A DNA stretch of 64,000 nt from Bradyrhizobium genosp. L (GTDB taxonomy: Bacteria > Pseudomonadota > Alphaproteobacteria > Rhizobiales > Xanthobacteraceae), in the NCBI RefSeq assembly GCF_015624485.1, contig NZ_CP061378.1, positions 4,588,001 through 4,652,000 of the forward strand. The letters are read 5' to 3'. The translations under genes were made by a program, and so were the position numbers. Shown piece after piece: positions 8,886 through 17,489 of this stretch. Numbering within the stretch: the stretch's first letter is position 1; the number at the start of each line of letters is the position of its first letter. The notes under the pieces were generated by a model. The model was not told where the DNA came from. It ran no database searches and saw only the letters and a program-made list of their open reading frames with translations.

Positions 8886-9078
8886 TAACGCCACGCCACC
8901 ATCTATCCCGGTGCCAGACCAACTGGACAAAAATCAGGCGCCCGCCAACCAGCCGCGCATCGCCCACGTCGATCTGCCGTCAGCCTATCACGGACTTGGC
9001 GGCGCGGCGACCATGCTGGTCGGGGCGACAGCGGCATCCGGGAAGCCGGCGTTGCCCAACATGTCGATTGATTGCTGA

Positions 9079-9861
9079 TTAGCCAGCCGCCGTGCGCGCC
9101 TTGAGAATGCCGGCCGCGGCCTTGAAGTCGACCAGCCGCGCGGCGCGGCGTGCGGCGACCTCCTCGTCGATGCCCCATTGCTGGGTATTCCAGTCCTCGT
9201 CGACATGCGCGGCGGCCCAGATCTGGTCCTCGTCGCGAACGCCGTGCGCAAGCGCCAGCGCCAGCAGCGCCGAACCGGTCAGCGTGGTCACCACATGCAG
9301 CGCCGCGACCGACCATGGATCGGTCGGGAAAGCCGCGCGCGCAGCAGCGATCGCCGCCTCGGGCTGGCCGACATGCATGATGCCCTCGGCCAGCACGAAA
9401 TGCGCACCGAGTTGATCTGCGGCCCAGAACACGATCGGGTCCCAGTGCGCGGCTTCCCGCGCCACCAGCGTCTCGGGATGGCCGGCGCGATAAAACAGCA
9501 GATCGCTGCCGAGGAATTTTGCGGCATCCGCGGCGACGTCGTCGACTCGATCAATCACCCCTTCGACGACGCTGTTGGCAAATCGCGTCAGCGGCATGGT
9601 CAGCGGATCGATGGTTTCGCCTTGCGCATTCCATTCCGATGCGATCGTGTCCGCGATGGCGCGCGCCGGCACCACGATCGGCTTGCCGGATGGCGAGCGG
9701 ATCTGTTTACCGTCGAGCGTGATTGCAAACCCGCCGTCGGCATCGGCCACGCCGGCGCTGCCGTAGAACCGCTTGCGCTGGGGCGTGCGCAGCTGGCGCC
9801 GCACCGCCTCCTGGGGATCGAGCGGGGATTGTCCTGCAACGTCGTCAAACAGTTCGCGCAT
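9079..9861 (-). CDS. ATP12-family F1-ATPase assembly chaperone
   Basis: About 260 residues with the ATP12 pattern: RKRFYGSAGVADADGGFAI, LDGKQIRSPSGKPIVVP, then LTRFANSVVEGV and LLFYRAGHPETLVAREA. In mitochondria ATP12 binds the alpha subunit of F1 before assembly; alphaproteobacteria carry homologues with a presumed equal role. The C-terminal helical half includes LHVVTTLTGSALLALALA. The start is uncertain: 9861 (MRELFDD) matches the family best, while 9900 and 9912 are in-frame alternatives without a clear ribosome site. It lies far from any atp genes in this window. Confidence 0.82.
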   Translation of the reverse strand: MRELFDDVAGQSPLDPQEAVRRQLRTPQRKRFYGSAGVADADGGFAITLDGKQIRSPSGKPIVVPARAIADTIASEWNAQGETIDPLTMPLTRFANSVVEGVIDRVDDVAADAAKFLGSDLLFYRAGHPETLVAREAAHWDPIVFWAADQLGAHFVLAEGIMHVGQPEAAIAAARAAFPTDPWSVAALHVVTTLTGSALLALALAHGVRDEDQIWAAAHVDEDWNTQQWGIDEEVAARRAARLVDFKAAAGILKARTAAG

Positions 9862-9959
9862 CCCGCCGACCAGCTTCCGTTTTGAGGGGTTTAACGGCAT
9901 GATATGTAGAGCCATTTCCGTTGCGATGGAATCGGAACGGGGCTCTAGACTGTCGTTTT

Positions 9960-10010
9960 GACGCATTTTCTTTTACGCGAACCGGTACCGACTTCGCTCG
10001 AAAACGCTAT
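9960..10010 (+). repeat. Dispersed intergenic repeat, copy 2
   Basis: The second copy of the 50-nt element seen at 6412-6461, in the same orientation. It starts GACGCATTTTC and ends GAAAACGCTAT. It lies 23 nt before the ATG of the DUF3828-like gene at 10034, so it could carry or influence that gene's promoter. The repeat has no coding capacity. Confidence 0.7.
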
Positions 10011-10033
10011 CGTGCCAACGGCAAATAGAGCTG

Positions 10034-10486
10034 ATGGGACGCGCCAAATTCCTCGCTTGCCTTGTCGGCGTGGCCGCGTTCGGCGCGGTCCCGGCCGATG
10101 CCGGGTTCCGCTCGCCGGAATCCCTGATCCGCAATGTCTATGCCCATTACGGCCGAGGCAGCGCCGAGTTCTCAAACGGCCTGCCGCGCGACGAGGACAC
10201 AGCGCGGCAATTCTTCGATCCGACGTTGCGCGATATCTGGACCGCGCCGCATGACGCGCCCTACGATTTCCTGGTGCAGAGCCCGACCTGGCGGCTCGGC
10301 GCCATCTCGATCACCGTGCTGCGCCGGCAATTCGATCGAACCTACATGACCGTGACGTTCGACAATCAGGGCCGCGCCGTCACGCTCAGCTTCGTCGTGA
10401 TGAAAGGCCCCGAAGGTTGGGTGATCACGGACGTCGAAAGCGCCCACGATTCCCTGCGGATGTTTCTGGTGCAGTTCAGGCGGTAA
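10034..10486 (+). CDS. Exported DUF3828-like protein
   Basis: A 150-residue protein with a clear Sec signal (MGRAKFLACLVGVAAFGAVP, cleavage near ADAG). The mature part reads like DUF3828-type periplasmic proteins of the NTF2-like fold: SLIRNVYAHYGRG, TARQFFDPTLRDIW and a C-terminal GPEGWVITDVES. Such proteins have no known reaction. It is a single gene, transcribed away from the ATP12 gene and convergent with the amidohydrolase gene 36 nt downstream. Confidence 0.7.
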   Translation: MGRAKFLACLVGVAAFGAVPADAGFRSPESLIRNVYAHYGRGSAEFSNGLPRDEDTARQFFDPTLRDIWTAPHDAPYDFLVQSPTWRLGAISITVLRRQFDRTYMTVTFDNQGRAVTLSFVVMKGPEGWVITDVESAHDSLRMFLVQFRR

Positions 10487-10522
10487 GGATGATCGTGATG
10501 TCGCATGGCCAGGCCATGCGGT

Positions 10523-11494
10523 TCACAGCCTGAACAGCGCCTCCGCATTGCCATGCGCGATCAGCGCGCGGTCGGCGGCTGACACCGGGATCTGATCCAG
10601 GAACGCGCGGGCCTTGGCCATCGAGCCGTAGGGGTAGTCGGCCGAAAACATGATGCGGCCGACCCCGATCTCGAGCAGCAGATCGAGAAATGTCGGTGGG
10701 AAATTGAAGCCCGCGAACGTGTAGTGCAGGTTGTCGCGCAGATAGGCGCTGACGGGGCGCTTGAGCTTTGTGATCTCGACCGGCATCACGTCGACCCGCT
10801 GCATGAAGAACGGCAGGCCCTCGCCCATGTGGCCGATCACGACCTGAAGCTTTGGGAAGCGGTCGAAGACGCCGCCCAGCACCATGCGCAGCACGTGCAC
10901 CGCGGTCTCGATGTGCCAGCCGAAACCCGGGCCGGCCAGCATCTCGGTGACAAAAGGCGCAAAGCCGCCGAACGACGCCTCGATCACCGGCTTCGGTGGT
11001 TTGGTCGGATGCAGATAGACCGGCGCGCCCAGCACCTCAGCGGCCTCCAGCACCGGCCAGAAGAATTTGTCGTCGAGATAGCGGCCGCGGTGATGGCCGT
11101 TGATGACCGCTCCCGCAAAGCGTTGACCGTTGACGCGGCGCTCGAGCTCCTTCGCCGCATGATCGGGCGAGGCGATCGGCAGCGCCGCGAAACCCGACAA
11201 TCGCGTCGGGTGCCTCGCGATCGCCTCGGCCAGCGCATCGTTGGTGTCGCGCGCGAGCGCCAGGGCATCCGCGGTTTCCAACTGCTCGACGCCCGGCGCG
11301 GTCAGCGAGAGCACCTGCATGTCGATCCCTGCCGCGTCCATCTGCGCGATCCGGCCGTCGCCGAGATCGCAGAGATCGCGCATCAGTTGCTCGGCACGTC
11401 CCCCGACCTGGCGGGCCTGCTCTTTGAGGTCGCGGCCCGGGCCATCGAGAAAGCCCGGCGTGGCGAAATGCTCTTCAAGCGTGATGGTGCGCAT
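10523..11494 (-). CDS. Amidohydrolase-2 family protein (ACMSD/gamma-resorcylate decarboxylase type)
   Basis: A 323-residue TIM-barrel metalloenzyme of the ACMSD group, which contains decarboxylases of aromatic acids. The first motif is MRTITLEEHFATPGFL, where EEHF replaces the usual HxH, as in 2,6-dihydroxybenzoate decarboxylases. Later motifs are PVYLHPTKPPK, VIGHMGEGLPFFMQR and a final metal-ligand aspartate in MFSADYPYGS. A non-oxidative decarboxylase acting on a hydroxybenzoate is the best guess, but related hydrolases look alike. The start at 11494 fits the family N-terminus; the longer frame to 11536 adds unmatched residues. Confidence 0.8.
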   Translation of the reverse strand: MRTITLEEHFATPGFLDGPGRDLKEQARQVGGRAEQLMRDLCDLGDGRIAQMDAAGIDMQVLSLTAPGVEQLETADALALARDTNDALAEAIARHPTRLSGFAALPIASPDHAAKELERRVNGQRFAGAVINGHHRGRYLDDKFFWPVLEAAEVLGAPVYLHPTKPPKPVIEASFGGFAPFVTEMLAGPGFGWHIETAVHVLRMVLGGVFDRFPKLQVVIGHMGEGLPFFMQRVDVMPVEITKLKRPVSAYLRDNLHYTFAGFNFPPTFLDLLLEIGVGRIMFSADYPYGSMAKARAFLDQIPVSAADRALIAHGNAEALFRL

Positions 11495-11518
11495 GGCCTG
11501 GTCTTCCGTTGCAGGCGG

Positions 11519-11536
11519 ATGCCCGCCAACGGGCAT
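11519..11536. other. Perfect 7-bp hairpin upstream of the amidohydrolase gene
   Basis: ATGCCCG and CGGGCAT are separated by CCAA, with partial pairing (GGAT/ATCC) outside. It lies 25-42 nt before the amidohydrolase start at 11494. It could be an operator or a leader hairpin; there is no U-tract, so termination is unlikely. Confidence 0.35.
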
Positions 11537-11673
11537 TCATCCGATCTATCGAAGTGTTGCGGCGAATGTTGGCGATTTTCCGGGGTGCCGCTCGAGAACT
11601 GATTGCCCGATTGATTTTAGATGTGATCAAAGAGACGTCACCTACCCGCGATTTGCCGTGGAGCTCCGCTGAA

Positions 11674-12132
11674 ATGACGCACGTGACGTTCCGCCCTGCC
11701 CAGATCGGCGATCTTCCGGCCATCATCGCCCTGCTCGCCAACGACGTCCTGGGGCAGCAACGCGAGGATGCGAGCATGCCGCCGCACCCGACCTGTGTCG
11801 ACGCGTTTCGCGCCATTCTCGCCGACCCCAACCAGTTGCAGGTCGTAGCCATCCTGCACGATGACGTGATCGGCGCCCTGCAACTCAGCTTCATTCCCGG
11901 GCTCGCGCGGATGGGCGCCTGGCGCGGCCAGATCGAGGCGGTGCGCATTGCGGAAGCGCACCGCGGATCGGGCGTCGGGCAGCGGATGTTCGAATGGGCG
12001 ATCGCGCAGTGCCGCGCGCGAGGCTGCAATCTGGTCCAGCTCACCACCGACAGGACGCGGCCCGACGCCCATCGCTTCTATGAAAGGCTGGGGTTCGTTG
12101 CCAGCCATGTCGGCTACAAGCTGACGCTTTGA
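11674..12132 (+). CDS. GNAT-family N-acetyltransferase
   Basis: A 152-residue protein of the Gcn5-related fold. Motif A, which binds the acetyl-CoA pyrophosphate, is visible as EAVRIAEAHRGSGVGQRMFE (RGSGVG). Motif B follows with RCNLVQL-like spacing and the typical end, AHRFYERLGFVASHVGYKL. The acceptor substrate is unknown. The ATG at 11674 (MTHVTFRPAQIGDL) is the normal GNAT start; the frame is open further upstream without family similarity. It converges on the amidohydrolase gene at 12145. Confidence 0.87.
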   Translation: MTHVTFRPAQIGDLPAIIALLANDVLGQQREDASMPPHPTCVDAFRAILADPNQLQVVAILHDDVIGALQLSFIPGLARMGAWRGQIEAVRIAEAHRGSGVGQRMFEWAIAQCRARGCNLVQLTTDRTRPDAHRFYERLGFVASHVGYKLTL

Positions 12133-12144
12133 AGTCGCGGGCTC

Positions 12145-13365
12145 TCACGGCTTCTGATAGATCACGCGGCCGGCGCGGATGGTGGTGCTCACCTTTGCGA
12201 GATTGCTGACATCGCTGAGGGGATCGCCGTCGAGCACAACGATGTCGGCATCGAAGCCCTGCTCCACTTTGCCCTTCTTCGCGGCCTTGAAATACTGTGC
12301 CGGGTTGGTCGTGAGCGAAGCCAGCACCTGACGCTCGGTCAACACGCGATGCATCAGTTCATATTCCCGCGTGGTGTCGTAAAGCTGGATGAAACCGACA
12401 TCGGTGCCGAACAGGACCGGGCCGCCGCCGTTCTCGGAAAACTGCTCGAGCTGGTTGACGGCCGCTGCAACCAGGCGGTCCGTCACGGCGGGGATGAGCA
12501 CGACGGTCGTGAACAGCGACAGCGTCGGGATCAGCGCCGTTCCCTGCGCCTTGAAGCGCGCGAGCTGCTCCTGGGTATAACCGCTGCTGCCGGATGGCGC
12601 GGTATGCGCCATGACGTCGACATCGGCCGCGATCACCGTGTCCACGCCGATCATGTTCTGCGGATGGGCAAACACCGGCTTTCGTTGCGCATGCGCGACA
12701 TCGACTGCGGCCTTGGCGATCGCGGGATCCATGTTGATCACCGGCTTGTCGCCCATGAACGCGCCAGTGAACAGTTTGATGCCGTCCTCGCCCATGGCGA
12801 GCCAGTCCTGCGCCCGTTTGGTCGCCTCCTCCGGCGTCGCCACTTCAGGAAGCTGCACCTCGCGCGGGACATAGACGGGATGGCCGCCCTTCGGGAACAT
12901 GTTGCCGGCGAGCAGGATGTTCGGACCCGCAACCTCGCCCTTGGCGACGCGCTGGCGCAGCGGCAGCGTATCGCGTGGATCGGAGCCGAGATCCCACACC
13001 GTGGTGAAGCCCCAGCGCGTCAGCATCTCCTGCATGTGCTGCGTCAACGGCTCGGCCGGCGCGGTGCCGGCGTTGCGCCAGGCCGGTTCGGTGAAATGCA
13101 CATGGCTGTTCCAGAACCCGGCCACGATGGTCTTGCCGCTGCAATCGATCGTGCGGGCATCGGGCGGGATCTGGACGTCACCGGATTTGCCGACCGCGCC
13201 GATCACGCCGTCGGTCATCACGATCACGGCATCGCGCAGCGGCGCTGCATACGGCGATGCATAGAGGCTGCCGCCGCGGAGCGCCAGGGTTTCGCCGTGC
13301 GCCGCGCTTGCGGCGATCGCCGAGCCGAGAAGTCCGAGGAGAAGCGCACTGCGGAGCCAGGTCAT
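12145..13365 (-). CDS. Exported amidohydrolase (imidazolonepropionase-like)
   Basis: A 406-residue metal-dependent hydrolase with an N-terminal signal (SALLLGLLGSAIAASAAHG), so probably periplasmic. The HVH metal motif is at residues 88-90 (FWNSHVHFTEP). Further ligand histidines appear in RKPVFAHPQNM and DVMAHTAPSG, and the catalytic aspartate in LFGTDVGFIQ. The end TIRAGRVIYQKP closes the beta-sandwich of the family. Relatives cleave cyclic amides or peptides, and the substrate is not evident. The ATG at 13365 is preceded by GAAGAGGTTG. Confidence 0.83.
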   Translation of the reverse strand: MTWLRSALLLGLLGSAIAASAAHGETLALRGGSLYASPYAAPLRDAVIVMTDGVIGAVGKSGDVQIPPDARTIDCSGKTIVAGFWNSHVHFTEPAWRNAGTAPAEPLTQHMQEMLTRWGFTTVWDLGSDPRDTLPLRQRVAKGEVAGPNILLAGNMFPKGGHPVYVPREVQLPEVATPEEATKRAQDWLAMGEDGIKLFTGAFMGDKPVINMDPAIAKAAVDVAHAQRKPVFAHPQNMIGVDTVIAADVDVMAHTAPSGSSGYTQEQLARFKAQGTALIPTLSLFTTVVLIPAVTDRLVAAAVNQLEQFSENGGGPVLFGTDVGFIQLYDTTREYELMHRVLTERQVLASLTTNPAQYFKAAKKGKVEQGFDADIVVLDGDPLSDVSNLAKVSTTIRAGRVIYQKP

Positions 13366-13466
13366 GGACAACCTCTTCGATCATGATGACGCCCGATATC
13401 GGCGAGCGCGCGGCAAGATAGCCGCGGCCGCCGACAGCGTTTGATCGTTGTTGCGGTGTCCGGAGT

Positions 13467-14660
13467 TTATTCTTCCGGCGCGTTCTCGATCGGATCGAAG
13501 CGGTCGGCCTCGAGCCCGAGCAGATTCCAGGATTGCAGCATGTGCGGCGGCAGCGGCGCGGTGGCGTCGATCACGCCACCGCGCGGATGCGGGATCACGA
13601 TGCGGCGGGCCAGGAGATGCAGCCGGTTCTGCAACCCGCCGGGCAATTGCCAGTTCTCCTTGTTGAAATATTTGGGATCGCCGACGATGGCGTGATCGAT
13701 ATGCGCCATGTGGGCGCGCAGCTGATGGGTGCGGCCGGTGACCGGCTTGAGCGAGACCCAGGCAAGCTTCTGCGCCGAGGCCTCGACAACGGCGTAGTAG
13801 GTCACGGCGTGGCTCGCGCCCTCGTCGCCATGCGCCGCGATCCGCATGATGGTGTCCTCCTCGCTCTCCTCCTTCGCAAGGTAGGTCGAGATGCGGCCCT
13901 GCTTCGGCTTCGGCACGCCCGCGACCAGCGCCCAGTAGACTTTTCGCGCGGAGCGATGGCGGAAGGCGCCGGTGAGATGCGAGGCGGCAAACCGCGTCTT
14001 GGCGATCAGCAGGCAGCCCGAGGTCTCCCGGTCGATGCGATGCACCAGGCGCGGCTTCTGCCCCTTGGCGTCGCGCATCACCTCCAGCATGTCGTCGACA
14101 TTGCGCGTGATCCCGGAGCCGCCCTGCACGGCGAGACCCACCGGCTTGTTCAGCACCAGCACGTCGTCGTCCTCGTACAGGATCATGCTCTTGAGGTCTT
14201 GCAGGGTCTTCTTGGCCGCTTCCGAGAGGCTGGCGGCTGCCTTGGGCGTGTCGAGCTTCAGCGGCGGAATGCGGACGCTCTGGCCTTCTTCCAGCCGGTC
14301 CTTGCTGTCCGCGCGCTTGCCGTTGACGCGCAGCTCGCCCTTCCGGACGATGCGCTGGATGTGGGAAAACGACAGGCCAGGGAAACGCGCTTCGAGGAAA
14401 CGGTCGACGCGCATATTGTTCTCATCCGCCGTCACGACCACGGTCTGGACCTTGGTCGGCAACGGGGGCGGCTCGGCCACGATCTTTTCCGGCTCGGGCA
14501 CGAATGGCTTGGGCGCGCGCGGCTTGTCCGTCAAGCGCGCCGCTGGCTTGCCGCCCGGACGATGCCCCGGCCCCCGCTCAGCTGACGAGCCGCGAAAAGG
14601 ACGCGCGCCCTTGGCGCGATCGCCCGCCGGGCGGAGAGGTTTCTTGACGCGACGGCTCAT
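13467..14660 (-). CDS. RluA-family ribosomal RNA pseudouridine synthase
   Basis: A 397-residue enzyme that isomerises uridine to pseudouridine in rRNA. After a basic, Pro-rich N-terminal extension (about 90 residues), an S4 RNA-binding domain is visible (RVDRFLEARFPGLSFSHIQR, RKGELRVNGKRA). The catalytic motif reads LVHRIDRETSGCLLIAKT with the active-site aspartate after HRI. The Leu-rich end VTGRTHQLRAHMAHI is also typical. It is closest to RluC/RluD-type enzymes, but the exact uridine is not predictable. Its start overlaps the antitoxin gene stop by 4 nt (ATGA), which couples its translation to higA. The long basic extension is unusual compared with E. coli RluC. Confidence 0.85.
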   Translation of the reverse strand: MSRRVKKPLRPAGDRAKGARPFRGSSAERGPGHRPGGKPAARLTDKPRAPKPFVPEPEKIVAEPPPLPTKVQTVVVTADENNMRVDRFLEARFPGLSFSHIQRIVRKGELRVNGKRADSKDRLEEGQSVRIPPLKLDTPKAAASLSEAAKKTLQDLKSMILYEDDDVLVLNKPVGLAVQGGSGITRNVDDMLEVMRDAKGQKPRLVHRIDRETSGCLLIAKTRFAASHLTGAFRHRSARKVYWALVAGVPKPKQGRISTYLAKEESEEDTIMRIAAHGDEGASHAVTYYAVVEASAQKLAWVSLKPVTGRTHQLRAHMAHIDHAIVGDPKYFNKENWQLPGGLQNRLHLLARRIVIPHPRGGVIDATAPLPPHMLQSWNLLGLEADRFDPIENAPEE

Positions 14661-14974
14661 GCCGTTTTTCCCAATTTGCGCGGTGACGGCCGGCCTGCGC
14701 GACGCGGCAAGGCCGCGATTTGAACACCAACCTCATTTTCTGCGAGCCGCAGCTCGTAAAGCTGCTGCAGGTTCATCCAGAACTGTGGAGTTGTTCCAAA
14801 CCAATGCCCGAGCCGGAGTGCCGTGTCGGCGGTGATACCGCGCTGACCATGAATGATGCCAGTAATGCGGTTCACGGGAACGTCGATCTGGCGCGACAGC
14901 TCGGCGGCCGTCATGCCGAGTTCACGCAGTTCTTCCGCGAGATGTTCTCCGGGATGGATTGGGGTACGAGGCAT
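14657..14974 (-). CDS. higA: HigA-type antitoxin
   Basis: A 105-residue XRE-type helix-turn-helix protein with the HigA signature: IHPGEHLAEELRELGMTAA, LSRQIDVPVNRITGIIHGQR and TALRLGHWFGTTPQFWMNLQ. HigA neutralises the HigB mRNA interferase and represses its own operon. It follows the toxin gene by 15 nt, the toxin-first order usual for higBA. Its C-terminus is a basic tail (GRPSPRKLGKT). It overlaps the RluA-family gene by ATGA, so all three genes are probably one mRNA. Confidence 0.92.
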   Translation of the reverse strand: MPRTPIHPGEHLAEELRELGMTAAELSRQIDVPVNRITGIIHGQRGITADTALRLGHWFGTTPQFWMNLQQLYELRLAENEVGVQIAALPRRAGRPSPRKLGKTA

Positions 14975-14989
14975 AGCGATGATGTTCTC

Positions 14990-15274
14990 TCAGTGATAAT
15001 CAACGATCTCAACGTCGACGGGACCAGGCGATCCGTCCGGCCACCTGAAACAGATCCGCCATTGATCGTTAATGCGAATCGAAAATTGCCCGGCTCGGTC
15101 GCCCTTTAGGGCTTCCAATCGGTTTCCAGGCAACGCCGCCAAATCAGCAAGGCTGGCTGCCGCTTCCAATCGATCAAGGCGCATCTCGGCCTGCCGGGCG
15201 AAACCCGAGAACTCCTTGACGTGCAATCCGGAGGCAAACCGTTCGGTGACCTTGTCCCGATGACCGACAATCAC
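14990..15274 (-). CDS. higB: HigB-type RelE/ParE-family toxin
   Basis: A 94-residue toxin of the RelE/HigB fold that cleaves mRNA on the ribosome. The core motifs are visible: LADLAALPGNRLEALKGDRA, FSIRINDQWRICFRW and the final VDVEIVDYH. The start is GTG at 15274 and keeps the conserved MIVGHRDK opening. That GTG lies about one nucleotide from the transcription start predicted from the promoter, so the toxin message may be leaderless. It precedes higA. Confidence 0.9.
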   Translation of the reverse strand: MIVGHRDKVTERFASGLHVKEFSGFARQAEMRLDRLEAAASLADLAALPGNRLEALKGDRAGQFSIRINDQWRICFRWPDGSPGPVDVEIVDYH

Positions 15275-15281
15275 ATCGCCT

Positions 15282-15310
15282 AATTTACCAACTTTTACGA
15301 CTTACGTAAA
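15282..15310 (-). promoter_or_regulatory. higBA promoter with perfect inverted-repeat operator
   Basis: On the minus strand TTTACG lies exactly 17 nt before TAAATT. Across the -35 box and spacer there is a perfect inverted repeat TTTACG-N5-CGTAAA (15294-15310). An autorepressor such as HigA binding there would block RNA polymerase. Transcription should begin near 15275, right at the toxin GTG. HigA binding is inferred from family knowledge. Confidence 0.6.
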
Positions 15311-15433
15311 GAGTAATTGGCTTGAATGACGCGGTACAGGTCCGTGTGATATCGACCATATTGAGCCAACCGCGCGCCACTGGCGACGTCTGATGACGCT
15401 GACATTTCATCAAGACCGGCAGTAGTCAAGCAT

Positions 15434-16102
15434 TCAGAACAGCCGCACCTGCACCGCGCTTGTGGTGATCTTCGGCGAGCTGGAATCGACGGCCCTCTGC
15501 ACCTGCGAAAACTTGGAGCGCAGCACCTTCTCGACCTCGTTGCGCAGCGCGGCGTCGCTTTCCGCCGACACGAACGCGACGGTGCCTGCCGTCAGGCGGT
15601 TGGAGTCGCTGAGCTCGGTGAAGTCGGTAAAGACCGCATTGGCGCTGTAGCCCTGCTGCAGCAGATAGTTCTGCATGTCCAGCGCCAGTCCCTTTTGCTC
15701 GGCGACATAGAGCACCACGACGACCTTGCCGTTGTTGGCATCGGCCTGGGTCTTCTCCGCCGCCGTCACCGTGGGGACCCTGGTGGCTTTCTCGATCGCA
15801 TCGACACGCTGGCGCAGCATCACGATCTGCCGCCTGACGTCGGCGCCCTGCTCGCCGATCTGCTGCGTCTGGGACTGCAACTGTTCGCGAACCAGGCTGA
15901 TCTCGCCGCCTCCTGGCAGCTTGATGGCGAGATTGAGAACGGTCGGCGCGACGCACAGCAAGGCCGCGACGCCGAGCACCATCGCGATGCCGTTCGGGAT
16001 GTCGGGATTGTTGAGGATCCTGCGCACCAGCGCGGCAATCAGCCCGAGGCCGGCCAAAAGCGGCACCACGACGATGGCAGCAGTCAGCCAGATATTGTCC
16101 AT
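15434..16102 (-). CDS. Uncharacterised two-helix membrane protein with coiled coil
   Basis: A 222-residue protein I cannot assign to a named family. Two transmembrane helices occur early (about residues 5-27 and 38-60). A Gln/Glu-rich helical stretch (REQLQSQTQQIGEQ, about 72-105) looks like a coiled coil. The C-terminal part (VVVVLYVAEQKGLALDMQNY, later AGTVAFVSAESDAALRNEVE) looks like a compact alpha/beta domain similar in pattern to LytR_C or SPOR modules, and probably faces one side of the membrane alone. It lies between higBA and rarA on the same strand, with no overlap. Confidence 0.6.
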   Translation of the reverse strand: MDNIWLTAAIVVVPLLAGLGLIAALVRRILNNPDIPNGIAMVLGVAALLCVAPTVLNLAIKLPGGGEISLVREQLQSQTQQIGEQGADVRRQIVMLRQRVDAIEKATRVPTVTAAEKTQADANNGKVVVVLYVAEQKGLALDMQNYLLQQGYSANAVFTDFTELSDSNRLTAGTVAFVSAESDAALRNEVEKVLRSKFSQVQRAVDSSSPKITTSAVQVRLF

Positions 16103-16157
16103 GCAGCGATAACCCCCAGAGGTTGCCGCTGTAGCATAGGGCTATTTCAGGGAGATG

Positions 16158-17489
16158 TCAGCCGCCGCGCTGCGCGCGCAGCTTCGCCCAGTAGTCCAGC
16201 CGCTTGCGGATCTCGCGTTCGAAACCGCGGTCGGGCGGATCGTAGAAGGTCTGGCGGCCGAGCGCTTCCGGGAAGTAGTCCTGGCCCGAGAACGCGTCGG
16301 GCATGTCGTGATCATATTGATAGCCGGACCCATAACCCTCCGACTTCATCAGCTTGGTCGGCGAGTTCAGGATGTGCTTCGGCGGCAGCAGCGAGCCGTT
16401 TTGTTTCGCGGTCTGCATCGCGGCACCGAAGGCGGTGTAGGCCGCGTTCGATTTCGGCGCGGTGGCGAGATAGATCACGGCCTGCGCGATCGCGAGCTCG
16501 CCCTCCGGCGAGCCGAGGAAGTCGTAGGCGTCCTTGGCGGCGTTGCAGATCGCGAGCGCCTGCGGATCGGCAAGGCCGATGTCCTCCACCGCCATCCGCA
16601 CCACGCGCCGCGCCAGGAACAGCGGATCCTCGCCGGCGTCGAACATCCGCGCCAGATAATACAGCGCCGCATCCGGATCGGAGCCGCGCACCGACTTATG
16701 CAGCGCGGAGATCAGGTTGTAGTGGCCGTCGGCCGATTTGTCGTAGATCGGCGCGCGACGCTGCAGGATGTCCTGCAGCTGTTCGGCGTTGAACACCTCG
16801 TCCTTGCGCGCGGCGCGCCAGACCTCTTCGGCCAGGGTCAGCGAGGCGCGTCCATCGCCGTCGGCCATCCGCACCAGCACCGCGCGCGCCTCGGCATCGA
16901 GCGGCAGCGCCCTGCCCTCGACCTTCTCGGCATTGGCGAACAGGTTCTCGATCGCCGCCGTGTCGAGCGAGTGAAACACCAGCACGCGGGCGCGCGACAA
17001 GAGCGCCGCGTTGAGCTCGAAGGACGGGTTCTCCGTGGTGGCGCCGACCAGCACCACGGTGCCGTCCTCCATCACGGGCAGGAAGGAATCCTGCTGCGCG
17101 CGGTTGAAACGATGCACCTCATCGACGAACAGCAGCGTGCCCTTGCCGGTCTCGCGGCGGGCGCGCGCGGCATCGAACACCTTCTTCAGGTCGGCGACGC
17201 CGGAGAACACTGCCGATATCTGCTCGAAATGCAGCTCGGTGGCGTCCGCCAAGAGCCGCGCCACCGTGGTCTTGCCGGTACCGGGCGGCCCCCAGAACAC
17301 CAGCGAGCCCAAGGTGCGCGTCTCCAGCATGCGGGTCAGCGCACCGTCGGGCCCAAGGATGTGGTCCTGGCCGACGACGTCCGCAAGCGAGCGCGGGCGC
17401 AGCCGGTCCGGCAGCGGCCGCGGCGCGTCCTGCTCCATCCCCGCCGCCGCGAACAGGTTCGCTGCCTCCCGCGGTTGCTTCGGGCTCAT
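16158..17489 (-). CDS. rarA: Replication-associated recombination protein A (RarA/MgsA)
   Basis: A 443-residue AAA+ ATPase related to the clamp loader and RuvB, which acts at stalled replication forks. Walker A GPPGTGKT is at residues 67-74 and Walker B in LLFVDEVHRF. Sensor-type VVLVGATTENPSFELN and the C-terminal MgsA part (SAPKSNAAYTAF-like TAPKSNAAYTAFGAA; YGSGYQYDHD) are present. Its start overlaps the degP stop by 4 nt (ATGA), so the two are cotranscribed. Length matches the family (about 430-450). Confidence 0.95.
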   Translation of the reverse strand: MSPKQPREAANLFAAAGMEQDAPRPLPDRLRPRSLADVVGQDHILGPDGALTRMLETRTLGSLVFWGPPGTGKTTVARLLADATELHFEQISAVFSGVADLKKVFDAARARRETGKGTLLFVDEVHRFNRAQQDSFLPVMEDGTVVLVGATTENPSFELNAALLSRARVLVFHSLDTAAIENLFANAEKVEGRALPLDAEARAVLVRMADGDGRASLTLAEEVWRAARKDEVFNAEQLQDILQRRAPIYDKSADGHYNLISALHKSVRGSDPDAALYYLARMFDAGEDPLFLARRVVRMAVEDIGLADPQALAICNAAKDAYDFLGSPEGELAIAQAVIYLATAPKSNAAYTAFGAAMQTAKQNGSLLPPKHILNSPTKLMKSEGYGSGYQYDHDMPDAFSGQDYFPEALGRQTFYDPPDRGFEREIRKRLDYWAKLRAQRGG

